Shown one piece after another: positions 1-12,640 of a stretch of 64,000 nucleotides of DNA. This DNA comes from Ziziphus jujuba (lineage: Eukaryota; Streptophyta; Magnoliopsida; Rosales; Rhamnaceae), in the NCBI RefSeq assembly GCF_031755915.1, contig NC_083382.1:13979001-14043000 (forward strand). The letters run 5' to 3'. Every line of letters starts with the position of its first letter. Position 1 is the first letter of the stretch. The notes below the pieces were generated by a model, which was not told the origin of the DNA, ran no database searches, and saw nothing but the letters and a program-made list of their open reading frames with translations. The translations under genes were made by a program, and so were the position numbers.

Positions 1-149
1 TGTTTTCCCACAAAGCTCTCTCCCACTATTTTCAAAATATATTTAAATTATTTATTAAAACAAAATACTATTTTCTCCATCAACCGTAGGGTACAAAACA
101 AAATTAAAGGCCCAAAATCCCATTTACAAATCATTCAAACTTAGGCCCA

Positions 150-2760
150 AAATACAACAGTAATATGTCATCTACATATACTAATAGTAGCAAATATGAT
201 CCCCTGTTATGTTTGGAAAAAGAACAAAGAGGTGTCCGCTTGAGGGTTTTTAAAACCCTATAGTAGAAAAAGTGTCTGAGCTTATCATACCATGCTCATG
301 GCGCCTAATGAAGACCATACAAAGCTTCATTGAGCAAGCACACATGATGAGGAAAAAGAGGATGATGAATCCCTTTAGTTGTTGCATAAAAGTTGGTTAA
401 GTTAAAGAACCATTTAGGAATGCATTATTTATACGAGTTAAAGAATTGGCCCACTATATGAGTGATCGCAAGAGAGAGCACTAGTCGAATTGTTGAAGCT
501 TTTATTAATGCATTGAAGATGTTGGTGAAGTCAAGGCCAGATGTTTTATGAAAACCCTTAGCCACCAGTCACCTTACAATGTTCAGTTGATCCATATACT
601 CTCTTATTGATCCTAAAAAATACACTTGTTCGCCATGATAAACCTCTGCCTTCGCAGATCCAATTTTTGATCTTGTTATCATGAGGTGTGCGAAGACCGG
701 GGCGTCACAAGGCAAATTCACCTCTAAATGTATTTCTGGTGGTGAATCCGTGTTGGATAGAATGGATTTTGGGTTCTGAATGGACTCTGCTAGTGAAACA
801 TCTAATGGTGAAGGAGACTGCACATAAGGAATCATAGGTTGTGATATCAGATCATGAGAACCATTTGAAGAACTTTGTGAGATTGGAAAACTAGAAAGAT
901 GTTAATGGTATTTGATATAAGTGGTCTACTGTGTTTAAGACTCATGGATTTTGAGAACAAAGACACGTATTTGTACTTTTTTTCATTATAGGTGACATGT
1001 GGAGTAATAAACAGTTTTGAAGCACTTATATCCCTTATGTAGATTACTATATCGTAAAAATAAACATTTTTCAGTGTGAAAATTGAATCTGGATGGGCTG
1101 TATGGACAAGTATGTGGGTAGCAAGCACAGCCAAAAGCTTTGAGGTAATGATAAATTAGTTTTGGTTTGATTAACATCTGAATTGGAGAATGGTTTTGGA
1201 TCGTTGGTGTAGGTAGTCTGTTCATAAGAAAAACAGCTGTATACAATACTTTCCACCAAAATGATAAGAAAAACAGCTGTATACAATACTTTCCACCAAA
1301 ATGATAAAGGGAGAAAAGCATGTGCTAGCAAGTATAGACCCATTTCAGTAATATGGTGATGTTTCCACTCAGGTCTACCATTTTGTTCATGAACGTAAAG
1401 GTAAAGATTGTGAAATTGAATGCCATATTTGTTGAAGAATTTGGGTAATAGGTCGATATCCCCCTCCTCACTAAGATTGAAGTTCTTTTTTATGCTATGA
1501 CCTATTAAATTCTCAGCTAATTTCTTGAACTTAATGAAAATTTTTGTGATTTAGGTTTCAATCAGAGTGGAAAAATCCAAGTATACTGCGTATATTCATC
1601 AATGAAATGCATGTAATACCTAAAGCCATCTTTTGATGGAATTGGTGCAAGTCCCCTGCACATCTATGTGGACCAATTCTATTAGTTTTAAAGACAAGAA
1701 GTGAATTTTGAGAAGGAAGTTTCCTTGTTCTTTTTTTTTTTTTTTTTTTTTTTTAAATACAAAACTCACAAGATGAACAGAAAACAACATTTGATATGGG
1801 AGAAATATTCAATTTATTTAACTTAGCTACTTTCTATAAAACAGATAGTGAAAGATGTCCTAAATGGCTATGAAAAACATTTACATCAATTGGTTTACTT
1901 AGCTGTCTAGTATTGCTAGACTTCTTGGAACATAAATTTGCAAAAGTAGTAGAGTTTTTGAAACTTTAGATGATTCATGATCTTAGTTGCATAGCTTGTA
2001 GAGCCTTTTATAGAGTCTTCCTTTCAATAGAGGCTTCCCCGAATGGTTGTCCTTCATAACACAAGAGGATGCATTAAATTGCATAGATATACTATTATCA
2101 GAAGTGAACTTTGCAGCACTAAACAACTTTTTGTTTTGAAATTTCAAGCACAATCAAAACATTTTTAAAATGCAATAGTCGTTTAGAATGAGAAGAAATG
2201 GAGGTTTGGCCAATTTCAGTTGTTCTCATACCTTGACCATTACCAACAGCTGGTTTCGCTTTGTCTTTGTATTCGGTGAAATTGAACTTCTTCAAAGCTA
2301 ATTACATCTTGCTTGGATGTAAGATTGATAGCCACTAAGTCATACTCCACAGTGAGTCCATAAAGAACATAAAGAATCAAACCCTTCTTTGAGACAGGAT
2401 GGTTGATGGTGGAGCGAGTATCTGCAATGTTTTTCATCCTCAGTAGATAATTAGCCATGTTTTGTTGTTCCTTTTCTAGTGCTTTATAGTTTCGTATGAA
2501 GTTACATGATACCAGCTCGTGATTGAGATGAGAAATTTTTTTCCAAAGCTCTCTACACAACTTGTGAAGTTGTATGTCCAATAACATGACAAAGAACACT
2601 TTGGGTTGTAGAAGAGAGAAGCCAATCTAACTGAAGTTGTCTTGTTTTCCCTAAGCAAGATAATCCAGGTTGATAGTTTTTACTGGTGAACCTTCATTTG
2701 CTTCTTCAACATAGGGAGGGAGGACGCTCCTTGGTGCCTAAAATAAACCCCTCAAGTCCA
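150..2760 (-). pseudogene. copia gag-pol polyprotein remnant
   Basis: On the minus strand, about 2240-2600 encodes a gag segment (UBN2-type) containing ALEKEQQNMANYLLRMKNIAD. Bases 986-1321 encode the integrase C-terminal segment with FLMNRLPTPT and LKAFGCACYPHTCPY. Bases 569-835 encode the Ser/Pro-rich linker between integrase and RT. About 160-560 encodes reverse transcriptase, with KASTIRLVLS, LNEALYGL and an intact YVDD motif at 167-178. These pieces lie in different frames with stops between them. Codons follow the copia order without rearrangement. It cannot make a working polyprotein. Confidence 0.85.
1225..1304. repeat. 40 bp perfect tandem duplication
   Basis: Two adjacent identical 40 bp units (1225-1264 and 1265-1304) begin TAAGAAAAACAGCTG, inside the copia integrase remnant. 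The duplication accounts for the repeated peptide seen in that part of the broken frame. Confidence 0.95.
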
Positions 2761-2928
2761 TGACCATGGATGGCTAGAATGTCATGATTTAAGACCGCCA
2801 CAAGATATAATTGGTTCAGTCAAGCTTTAATAGTAGAGTATAGTTGAATACACCGGAAAAGGAGTGGGGCATTCAGAGTTTCTTGATATTAAGGAGCTTT
2901 ATGATAAGCCATAGAATAGGTTTTGTGT

Positions 2929-2941
2929 GGCTCTAATACCA
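2929..2941 (-). other. primer binding site (initiator Met tRNA)
   Basis: The minus strand reads TGGTATTAGAGCC, one base away from the common plant copia PBS TGGTATCAGAGCC, which is complementary to the 3' end of initiator tRNA-Met. It abuts the inferred LTR end exactly, which supports both calls. Confidence 0.8.
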
Positions 2942-3246
2942 TGGAAGTATGAAAACTAAATATTAAAGATTTCCGATATTGTTTGGTGTTGCCAAAATGA
3001 TCAGAAAGGGTTGTCCCCTTTTTTCAATAAATAATATTTATAGTGAGCCCTATGGTTATTAGATCAGATAATAAAAGAACAATAAATAAACTACAAGTGA
3101 TGGATAGGAATGAACAGTGCAAAAAAATATTGTTTTTGACAATTTTTGGAGACTTTGTGGGGCCTTTATAGCTTTGGGCTTATTGTAATGGACCTTGCGA
3201 TTTGGGCTGTGACGTTTGTTGTATGATGTTTTGATTTGGGTTGGCA
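2942..3246 (-). repeat. copia 5' LTR (probable)
   Basis: The segment starts TGGAAG and ends TTGGCA on the plus strand, so it has TG...CA ends in either reading. Its inner end touches the primer binding site. About 305 bp fits a short copia LTR. The outer end is inferred only from the CA dinucleotide, because no second LTR copy is present for comparison. Confidence 0.5.
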
Positions 3247-3416
3247 CTCTTATCTTTTAAAAAAATCATCAAATATCTCATATTCAAACACCATTTGTGT
3301 TTTATCTAAATTATTTATTTGCTTCCAAAATATTTTTTTCCCTTCTTCAATCTCAATTATCTTTCTCTCTCTTCAATCTCCAACCCTTTCAAATTTTTTT
3401 TTTCCTTTTTACTCTA

Positions 3417-3447
<31 letters not shown>

Positions 3448-3545
3448 TTTTGAAATAGATCCTTAGAATATTTCCAATAATTTTGTTTATTATTAAGTTT
3501 TTTTTTTAATATGTTAGAAAAATAGATAATCATTAAAAAAAAAAA

Positions 3546-3697
3546 CTCTTTAATGGATTTCTCTAAATATTTTGTCAAGTTAGATGTGGCAAGGAAAAGA
3601 TATATATACTGTCAAAATGACTCTCTTTAATGGATTTCTCTAAATATTTTGTCAAATTGATGTGGCAAGGAAAAGATATATATACTGTCAAAATGAC
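3546..3697. repeat. about 77 bp two-copy tandem duplication
   Basis: Units start CTCTTTAATGGATTTCTC at 3546 and again at 3623. The two differ only by a couple of indels and substitutions (TCAAGTTAGATG versus TCAAATTGATG). Confidence 0.95.
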
Positions 3698-4135
3698 TCT
3701 CTATTTTTAGAAACTTTGTTAGACATTATGAAATTTCTTTAAAAGTAAATTTTAAAAAAAATAATATTTTTTTTTCAAATAAAAAAAATATTTAAAAAAA
3801 ATATTTATAATTAATTAACAGTCATACTAATAGCTTTTTGTGTATTACAATTGGAGATTATGTTTAAAATTAACTATACAATTATACTATCTAAATGTAA
3901 ATGATATTAATTTCTAATCACATAAATTGCAATATATATTCATTATTGAAAATGCTTTTATATCTTAAAACCTCTCTACAATATACTAAATGATTAAATA
4001 ATAAAATTGAAAAATGCTTTACAAGATCAACAAAAGAACATATATATAATGTTGTAATAGAAGAACATATATATCTATATATATTTAGTATTTTGTATTA
4101 GTATTTTCTTCTTATCTGTAGTACTTTTATTTTCC

Positions 4136-4150
<15 letters not shown>

Positions 4151-4182
<32 letters not shown>
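4151..4182. repeat. (GA)n microsatellite
   Basis: About 32 bp of GA dinucleotides with one C interruption, directly after a (TA)n tract. Confidence 0.95.
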
Positions 4183-5108
4183 AAACATATAATTTACTTC
4201 TTATATTACCTTCTTTTTTTTTTTTTTTATATTACTTGTATTTGACAAAAAACACTTCTTCTTATATATATTGCTGCCACAGATCATTGAAGCCATAAAC
4301 TCTTCTTTATACATATAATTATTTTTTTCCTTGGTGAGATGAAAAGAAAATATTTATATAATAAGATTAGATATTAAAAAACAAATAAAAGAGAGGAAGA
4401 TTGATTTTTAGAAAGTCATTTTAGCACTAATAAATAAATTAAATCAACAATAAATAATATTTGTATATGAATATAATATTTAAGAATTTTAAAGAGATAA
4501 AATGTGGAACTGTTATTTTAAATTAGTTAAAAAAATTTATATTATATATCAAAAAACATTTATGGGACCAGTCCCTTTGATGAAATATTACATTAATGAA
4601 CTTTTAGACTACACAAAATAATGAATTATTATGTGAAGAAATAATAAATTTAGATCCTTTAGTTTTTCTTTTCTTGGAATTTCTTTTTGTTTTTTAAGAC
4701 CAATTAATTTACAGATACCTAAAAAAAAAAAAAATCCTTTGAAATAATAAATTGGAATTACCATTTTAAGCCATTGTTCTTTGTTACCCCCCAAAAAAAA
4801 AAAAAGAAAAAAAAAAAACAAATCCTTATTCTTTTTTTTAAAATAGTTTTCTTTCTATTGTTAATATTTTGGTTTTCATTTCTTAATTCATTCATCCTTC
4901 CACCAATCACGTCAAAAGCTCAATCCAACCTTATATTTTATCTCAATTTATATTAAAAAAAAAAAAAAAAAAAAAGAAAAAGAAAATAACCCATATTTTA
5001 CAATTCCTAATCCCGAAAACCGAGGACAAAACTTTCCCTATTCTAATCACTCATTTTCAGATTAACAAAAAAGAACCCAAAAAAAAAAAAAAAAAAAAAG
5101 GGGCAAAA

Positions 5109-6212
5109 TCACACAACTTCCACAGCGGTGCAATGCAAACCGGGCAAAGTCTCCAACAAGTCAAAAGTCAACATGGAAGCTCTAGGCTTAATGGGACGGT
5201 GGCTATCCCTGACAGGCAACGGAGCAGGAGCCGATCGCTCGCAGCTTCCAAGCCATTTGGCTTGCATGTATTTATGCTTTCTCCATGGTCCCAAATGCAT
5301 TTTCTTCTCCTTCATGCAAGTTTTCGCAGCTGCACAAAGAATCTTTATCAGAGTTCTCAATCTCTCTGCTTTGCCGACGAACACTTCCGGTAATCGGCTA
5401 ATTAGCCGATTGTATTCGTCGCTGGCTCGAGCCATCTCGAATTCGGCTCGGAAATTCAGCTCGATCACAACCCTCACTTCTTTTTTATTACTACTCGATT
5501 TCTCTACCACTTCCAGATAGCTATGTTGTCCTGAAAAATAAACAATAAAACACAGCGTTTTAATGGCAAATAAATAAATAAAGTTTGTCGGGGGGTATTA
5601 TGGACATTTAAGCGACTCAATTTCGGTTACTTTTTTGGTTTTACCTGAAGGCAAACTGGATGAGCTCTGCCACTTTGATCTGCAAATGGCGGAATTGTAG
5701 CCTAAATTCAGCAGCCGGTTGCAGATTTCTCTCTGCAAGCAATTCCGGCAACCGGAAACCACCGGTCTCCGGCAACTGCACGGCGAGTTCGTCTCCCTTA
5801 AAGCCTCTTTCGTTGCTTGACGAATCTTCGATTCGATCGAACTGCTTCTGCATAACGTTGCCTTTAAAAAAAATAAAAAATTGGAATCCACAATTTCAAA
5901 AAAAAAAAAATTTCAAATGAAAAAAATTAAAATATTTACCTGGAGCAGTTGTTCTTGTTCTTCCCAAAACACCTTGTTTTCTTCAACGTTGCTAGAATCT
6001 TCCTCCTCCTCTTCGTCTACATCGTCACAGCCGTCCGAAGAGCTTGATGTATTTTCCGGCAAAACATCGGCGTCGTCTAAGAATCCGAAAACCATACCGG
6101 TGAGACTCACCGCCGCGGGGGCTCCTCCTCTTCCGATACGTAATCCGACGATCTCGTTGTCGGATCTCCGGCGAGTGGTCACCGGTATTTCGAACATTGC
6201 TCTTCCGGCCAT
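5109..6212 (-). CDS. DUF506 family protein (PDDEXK-like), 303 aa
   Basis: There are three exons on the minus strand: 6212-5940, 5861-5645 and 5530-5109. Both introns are GT-AG; phases are 0 and 1. The joined frame is 912 nt including the stop. The N-terminal exon has an acidic Ser/Glu-rich stretch (about 56-75). Exon 2 carries the family segment LCRSSSIESKIRQATKEAL followed by Cys-rich sequence. Exon 3 has VVIELNFRAEFEMAR (184-198), FVGKAERL (about 214-221) and the PWRK motif (245-248), all hallmarks of plant DUF506 (PF04720), assigned to the PDDEXK nuclease-like superfamily. The biochemical role is unknown. Some Arabidopsis members (RXR1, RXR3) restrain root hair growth. The start is the first ATG after a TATA box. 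No defects are seen. Confidence 0.92.
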
Positions 6213-6304
6213 GGATCAATGAGTATCTCTCTCTCTTTCTCTGTATGTATTTGAACTCTGAAGAAACACGTGGCTGGAAATTGAAGGGGACTGGGTTGTG
6301 CGGG

Positions 6305-6312
6305 TATTTATA
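6305..6312 (-). promoter_or_regulatory. TATA box of the DUF506 gene
   Basis: The minus strand reads TATAAATA about 93 bp upstream of the ATG at 6212. A CT-rich leader (GAGAGAGA on the minus strand) follows. Spacing suits a short 5' UTR of about 60-70 nt. Confidence 0.7.
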
Positions 6313-6384
6313 GTGAAGGCCAAGCACATTAAAACTAAGGTGGACGAACGAGACGCCGCGGGAACGTGAATTCTGTTATGTACT

Positions 6385-6390
6385 CACGTG
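6385..6390. promoter_or_regulatory. G-box / ABRE upstream of TATA
   Basis: CACGTG followed by GC gives CACGTGGC, the core bound by ABF/AREB-type bZIP factors. It lies about 75 bp upstream of the TATA box of the DUF506 gene. A second CACGTGGC is at 6267-6274, inside the predicted leader. Two identical cores suggest ABA or stress control; this is inference. Confidence 0.5.
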
Positions 6391-6399
6391 GCTCAACAT

Positions 6400-7629
6400 G
6401 ATTGGTTTTAAAAGAGAAAATGTTTTGCAGTGCATATCGGATAGGACAGCTCGGTTCCACGTCAACTTGGAGTCAAATAATTTTTGAGCTTCAAAAGTTT
6501 TCTTGTGGATATACATATATACTCGAATATCCTAAATTTATACATCCATGTTTTCTGAAAATCTTGCTAGTTATTATTAATTGGATTACTATTGACATGT
6601 TTATTAAAGCATGCATTTCTAATAGTCAATCATTTCTAGTTGTGAATGTATAAAAATTAAAAAATATCATTTACTATTATTGAAGAATAATTATTTATAT
6701 AATTTATATATTCGATGATAATTTAAATATTTATTATTAAATAATTTATTTTTATAATTTTAAAATAATAAATAATAAAATTAAATATTCTAAATACATT
6801 TTACTATAAAAATGGTTATCAACATAAGTAAACAATTAATATTAAAATTCATCTCTAAGAATATTGCATATAAAAATTATTTTATAATTATTAATTAATT
6901 ATCTATTTAATTAAATTTTTTATTTTTTAAAATAAAATAACTTTCAAAAAAATTTATAATGTTTAATATAGCATTTACAATAACATTATTTTAATAATAT
7001 TATGACTATATCAATTTATATTTATTTTAAATATTATCACTTAATAGACAAGTTTTTACAACTCTATCCATAATTCTTATGTAGTATGTTGATTTTTTTA
7101 TAATTCACATTTTTATTTGACAACAATCTTTCTCATAATTATATTTAATTATACATTGATTTTTATTTTAAAAATGTAATTTGAAAAAGTAATCCTCTTC
7201 ATGTAACTTTTTAAATTGTTAAATATATTTATATTACAGATGATACCACTTGTGACAGATACACATTCTTTTTTAATTAATAAAAACTTTGTTAATCACT
7301 ATTAATGATGACTAATGAATATTATAATGAACTAAAAAGTTGGTGAACTGGAGAGGCTTATCCTAATCCTGCGAGGTGAGGTAGGGACCACTGGGAGGTG
7401 GAAATCAGAGCAAGTGATCGAGCACTAGACTACAAGCTGGCATACAAAGAACAAAATACACGTGGCCTTATCTAACGATGATGATGGCTAGGCTTATCCA
7501 ATCTAAGTAGGACCTACCCTCCCTGTCTCTCCCTAAGACCTGATTGGGCTATTACTCTTTTGGCTTTATTCTACGACTCATAATTATGCAAAGTGGGACC
7601 TAGTGTAAGATATGCCAAACCATAATGAT
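6400..7629. other. intergenic, very AT-rich, no gene seen
   Basis: Bases 6650-7330 are extremely AT-rich with no coding signal. 7340-7620 is less AT-rich and has short CT-rich stretches. No repeat end or gene could be recognised. Confidence 0.6.
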
Positions 7630-8735
7630 TTGACCAATATACCCCTCAGATCTGATTTCATTCATTTATGGTTTTTGCCTACAAAGTGGGTTGGGTACTT
7701 GGGTTTGTGACAAGGTGAGGTGTAATATTGCCATTTAATAGTATGCAAATGGGTACAGACCATTGATTTTTTCTTGGTGATAGAAACAGACCATTGATTT
7801 AATTAGTTATATCTTACCCGAAACTAAAATAATTCAGTAGTACAACTCTCTGCTGTGGAGGGATCCACATACATTGAAGGAAGGAATTGATATTCTGGGA
7901 ATACTAGAAATTTATCAATGCTAAACAAGTCCAACCTGAAGTACCAATAGACTAGGACCATTTTTACCCTCTCAAATGACTAAACTGCCCCTTACTTTTG
8001 TTGGTAGGTTCCTACTTTGTGATTTTTGTTGCTTACATATGGATTGGGCATTTGGGTAGGTGTGGTGTCGTTTGATGGTGTCCAAATAGGTACTGACAAT
8101 TGATTTTTATTTTTACCTTTATTTATTTATTTTTTACTTTCGGTGAAAGGTACATACCATAGATTTGATTGTGGTTATATCCAACCCACTGTCCTAGAGA
8201 ACTCCAACATTGAGTACCAATAGACTACAACCATTTGTAAACCTTCAAATGACTAAATTGCCCCTTCTGTTGGTAATTTCCATTTTTGGCTAAAAAAATA
8301 TCTTTTGACAGTATTATAATGTTTTTTTTGAAAGTGTCATAGGCATCTGTGATATTATAACATTATATTATTTAAGATACTAACAGAGCTCGTTAAAATT
8401 CGATTCATAACTTTTAAATCTGTAGATATAATAGTTTGAAAGATTTTTTGCTGAGTTACCACCAGCTAAACTGCAGTTTTGTCGCTAATTTCATACTTTA
8501 TAATTTTTGGCTATATATAAGTTGGGTATTTGGGTTTGTAACAAGGTGAGGCGTAATATTGTCATTTGGTGGTGTGCAAATAGGTACAGAAAATTGATTT
8601 TTCTTCTGTTTTCTTTTGGTGAAAAGTACAGCCCATGGATTTAATTGGTTATATCCAACGCACCCTACTACAAACGTCCAACATGGAGTATCAATATGAC
8701 TAAACTGTCCCTCACTTTTGTTAGTTATTTCTACT
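7630..8735. repeat. three diverged tandem copies of a 280-460 bp unit
   Basis: Each unit contains, in order: a GGTTGGGTACTTGGG-like block (7690, 8040, 8522), a CAAATGGGTACAGA-like block (7745, 8083, 8576), an ATTTAATTGGTTATATCCAA-like block (7798, 8165, 8639) and an ATGACTAAACTGCCCC-like block (7975, 8251, 8697). Copy 1 is about 7630-7990, copy 2 about 7990-8270 and copy 3 about 8270-8735. Copy 3 carries roughly 210 bp of extra sequence at 8290-8500. There is no coding frame. Origin unknown. Confidence 0.75.
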
Positions 8736-11700
8736 AAAAATCTGCAATTAAAATCGTTGCAAAAAAAATGTGATGCAGAATATCAATAACTAAAACCATC
8801 GTGAAAAAAACATTTTGGTACACAGTCAACAAACGCACAGACATTTCTTGTAGATTCCACCTAGTTTTTGTTACTGAATCATTAAGATTATACTGCCTTC
8901 TCCATGGTTTACAGGATGCAGCCAAAAATAATAATAAAACAACGCTTTGGTTTCAAAAAAAAAGGTTGAAACTCAGCTTATTTTTTACCAAATTATTCTT
9001 TTTCCACTATTTGTGTTCTTTTTTTCTTTTTTTCTTTTTTTTTTTCGGTGAATTTCCCCAATTAGTGTCTGTTCCTAAGAAAAAATTTAGAACCACTACA
9101 CAGAAATTTTTTATACATGATAAAAATCAATTGACACAATTTTAAAATAATTAATATGATTTAATGAAATAACTATATAAAATTAGATAATTCAAAAACT
9201 ACATGATTTTATCTACTTTTCCTATTCTTTAGGCCTTTTTTTTTTTTTTTTTTTTTAGCATTATTTCATGTGGTTTAGCTAGATTATATTCCCAAACGTT
9301 AAAATCTCAAATCTTTAAAAAAGCTTGAGAATTTAATATAGTACCTGAAAGGAACATTAAATACTGGAAAGTCATTTTCATTTTTACACTATCTTTTATG
9401 TTTTTTTTCCCCAGGAAAGTGAAAACATTAACAATGAAAAAGTGTAATTGGCAGCTAGCCACAAAAAAGGAAAGAAGAAAAACGTGAAAAGAGGGTGCAA
9501 GTAAGGTATTTCTCATCAAATTTGTTTGGTATATTCAAGATCATGATTGATGTCAACATGTTATAATATTAGTAAAAGGGTATATTCGCATGTAGCAATT
9601 CTTCTTGAGCTTATTTTCAGAATTTAAAAAAATTCAATCATTAAGTTTCTTCTGTCATGATAATCCTGAGGATATTTTTTTTTTTCCCCTGTCAGTAACA
9701 TATCATTTTCTTGGAATCCAAACGGGGTTGAAATTTGGGGTTCTTTTAAAATATTCTTTTAGAGCCATTATATATACTTTAACATCAGATTTAGGCCCGC
9801 CCTTGCAAAATAATAATAATAATAAACAGATCCTCCGATACAAAGATTGCTGTTGTAGTTTAAAATATCGATTTATCTTTTATGATGGAAGAGGAATTGG
9901 AAACAACTTCCACTCAACTTGTTCAAAAGCTATGTTAAAGTAATTAATCTTAGATATTAATAAATAAAGATTTGAGTTTAGTATATACTTTTTTGTATCG
10001 ATGCAGAAGAGTATACAATTAATTAGGCAATATTCTTGCAAAAGATATGTTAAAGTACAAGTTAATTAGACTCAGCTTATTCGACAATATTTAGTTTAGC
10101 TATATATATATATATATACACACACAATCACTTTCAAAGAAACTCTGGCTCTTTTACCTTTTCAAAGGGCACATGTCCAACTTGTAGTTAAATAAGATTA
10201 TTATAAATTTACTAAAAATGCTGTCGTAAATCAATCCCACCACAAAACATAGTTAAATAAGATTATTATAAATTTACTAAAAAAAAAATGCTGTCGTAAA
10301 TCAATCCCACCACAAAACACAGTATAGGATTTATGGAGAAATATTCGGATCCGTCGCACCCAAAAGATAAATGGACAAAAAAATAAAATAAAAAAGTAAA
10401 AACAAAAAGAAAAAATAAAAATAAAAACAAAAGCAAAAATTGTTTTCACCATATCTAAGGATCAACACACTTTAAGGCATGAGTAGAAGATCATCCAAGG
10501 ATTTGTGCTTTTCAATCTTTTTCTACCTTTATGCCCTTACCCATTTCATTTCTTCTCCTCCTTTCTAATCGCTTTTATTTCACCATTACCGTTTTGCAGA
10601 GTGAATATCCAAGGCAGAGATAGGCTACCCTAATAAACTTCAAGGCTTGTAACAACATTTAAAATAAGCTTGGTATGCATAGATGAAGTCCACTTCTTAT
10701 TACAGTTTAAGTGTTTTGAGATGGTGATTTAACATGGCCCCAAATTAAGCATTGACTACCATGATTAAGACAATAATTGTTTTGACACATGTAAGATCCC
10801 ATTTTTTTTTCCCCCTTCTGAAGGGATTATCAAAATAAACTTTGCATATACATATAATTATATTCACTTCCTATCCATTTAAGCTGTTAGAATAGTTTTA
10901 TTACCAAATAAATAAAGGTTTTAGAATAGTTGATGATTCAACAAACAGATCAAAGCATTCACAGCTGCAATATTAATAATAAATTTTGTATACATAAGTA
11001 TATTCATGTTTTATTAGTTCAAGTTTTTTTATGATACTTTCCTATTTGCTGTAAAAACATACTATGGGATGTTGTTTTTGGTAAGAAAAATGCTATTCTA
11101 TGTATTTTCCATGGCATTTTCATAAGGAAAAAACTCATTCGTATTCAATGTTTTAACAATGCAGTGATTCAATAAACAAATCCATATTCCAAAATTTGAA
11201 CAATATTATAATATCAGAAAACATAAGAACATTTTTTTTTTTGTTTTTTTGCTTCAAGAAAACATAAGAATTGTAGTATAGTATAATGAAAAAACCTGTA
11301 TATGCAAAGAGATAAGAACAAATGAATTAGTGAAAGTGACATGAGAAATTAATTGGTAAAAGTGCAAAGAGAAGTCAAAAAAGCATCACTAATTGATAAA
11401 GTATTTTTATTATATATGTCCACTTAATACAATATAGAAACAGATACATATTCAAAGCCCTCCGTTTACATACAGATGATATGCACAGAATTGTATTTAA
11501 TTATGTATGATGCCGAGAAAGAAAATTTTAAATTTTCCCTCATTTAATTGATGTTGAAATAATCATTAGAAAACATCTTAATTAGTTTGGTTTGGCTTAT
11601 GGCATACAATACTTATCAAAGTGTGAACAATCTATGTCAGATCGGTGTCCAAACTGTCATCATAGGAGTAGTTTATTCTCTTGTAAGTTGCTTAAAAGTT

Positions 11701-12160
11701 AATTTATTTGTTATTTTCATATTCAATAATACATATGTGTGTATATATAAAATTATACAAGTTAACCAAACCAATATAGATCGGTATATATTATCGCATA
11801 TGATTTGCAATATTTCTATCTTGCATTGAATTGATCAAACGGAAAGCTAAATGAACAAAAATAGATTGGTTCTCCCATTGCAAATGATTTAAGGATGTAG
11901 TGTTTGAGAAACCTTTGCTTAATTTGAGTGGGAACAAAAAAAAAAAAAAAAAAAAAAAGAAGGTTTTAATTTGATAATTGTACTCAAATCTATGATTACA
12001 ATTAATAAGTTAATTTGCAATATATATTCACCACAACAAAACCATTCATATACAATGAATGCATTTTGGATTGATACAACGGACGTTGAAGAGATCGTCA
12101 TGTCTATCTTTTATACAAAGGAACTTGGAATTTTTAAAAATTTGAAAAAAACTAATTCAA
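8736..12160. other. intergenic, AT-rich, no gene seen
   Basis: Long T tracts (for example 9238-9256), a (TA)n(CA)n tract at about 10101-10127 and one 65 bp tandem duplication are the only structures recognised. Open frames are short and low-complexity. Confidence 0.65.
10186..10321. repeat. 65 bp two-copy tandem duplication
   Basis: Units begin AGTTAAATAAGATTATT at 10186 and 10251. They are identical except for the length of one A run and one base near the end. Confidence 0.95.
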
Positions 12161-12162
12161 CG

Positions 12163-12640
12163 GACCATTAGAAAAATTCACGACGAGCCCCGTCGTATAA
12201 TAGGCAACATGAATATGACAACATGACACATTTCACATCGTATTCGATTGATGAATAGATACAGTGGGATAAATATAGTCCGTTGTATATAATCACAAAT
12301 CAGATACGATGGGCATTACATAAATTGTTGCATCTGATGACAAGTAGCCACGTGTATAAGATGTGGCACCATCATATATAATAATATGATAATGTATCTG
12401 GCCATGTGGGGCCACGTTGCAAAAAACATGTCAAATATGATGGGCCAAGCCAAGCTCGTCGTGTCTATATGGCCACGTGTGCCACGTGGCGAAAACCATG
12501 TCATATGTGAAGAGCCAGGATAAGCCCATTGTGTCTGATGATTGGACTTGCCCGGGTGGTCCTTCGTATCTAAGTAGCATATTATCTTTTCTTCCTCATT
12601 TCGTGAAAATAGTGGGTTTACTTTCCTTGGCAACGACAGC
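12163..12640. mobile_element. possible CACTA-type transposon end with subterminal repeats
   Basis: The left part resembles a CACTA terminus (CCATTAGAAAAATTCACGACGAGCC region). It is followed by repeated CGTCG/ACGATGGG-like and GCCACGTG words (12180, 12310, 12347, 12461, 12471, 12480). Such short repeats are typical of subterminal regions of plant CACTA elements. No matching right terminus or target duplication was found, so this is tentative. The region is clearly less AT-rich than its flanks. Confidence 0.35.

Larger units (their letters stand above)
1..3246 (-). mobile_element. Ty1/copia retrotransposon, degenerate, truncated at window edge
   Basis: Read on the minus strand, the order is LTR (2942-3246), primer binding site (2929-2941), gag, integrase, a linker and reverse transcriptase. 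Gag-integrase-RT order is the Ty1/copia arrangement. Coding is broken by many frameshifts and stops, so this is an old inactive copy. No second LTR is seen before base 1; the RT part fades out at about 150, so the 3' end is either deleted or replaced. Family assignment is firm; the outer limits are not. Confidence 0.85.
3247..5108. other. intergenic, AT-rich, no gene seen
   Basis: This is simple-sequence-rich DNA between the copia element and the DUF506 gene. It has a (TA)n run near 3417-3439, long A and T homopolymers (for example 4793-4820, 4955-4975, 5080-5099), a 77 bp tandem duplication and an AG tract. Short open frames here are poly-Phe/Lys artefacts of homopolymers. The part next to 5109 should hold the 3' UTR of the minus-strand gene. 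Confidence 0.7.

Noticed and set aside
5128..5520. Plus-strand open frames of 130 and 86 codons over the DUF506 gene
   Set aside because: They are antisense to exon 3, which has clear family motifs and splice sites on the minus strand.
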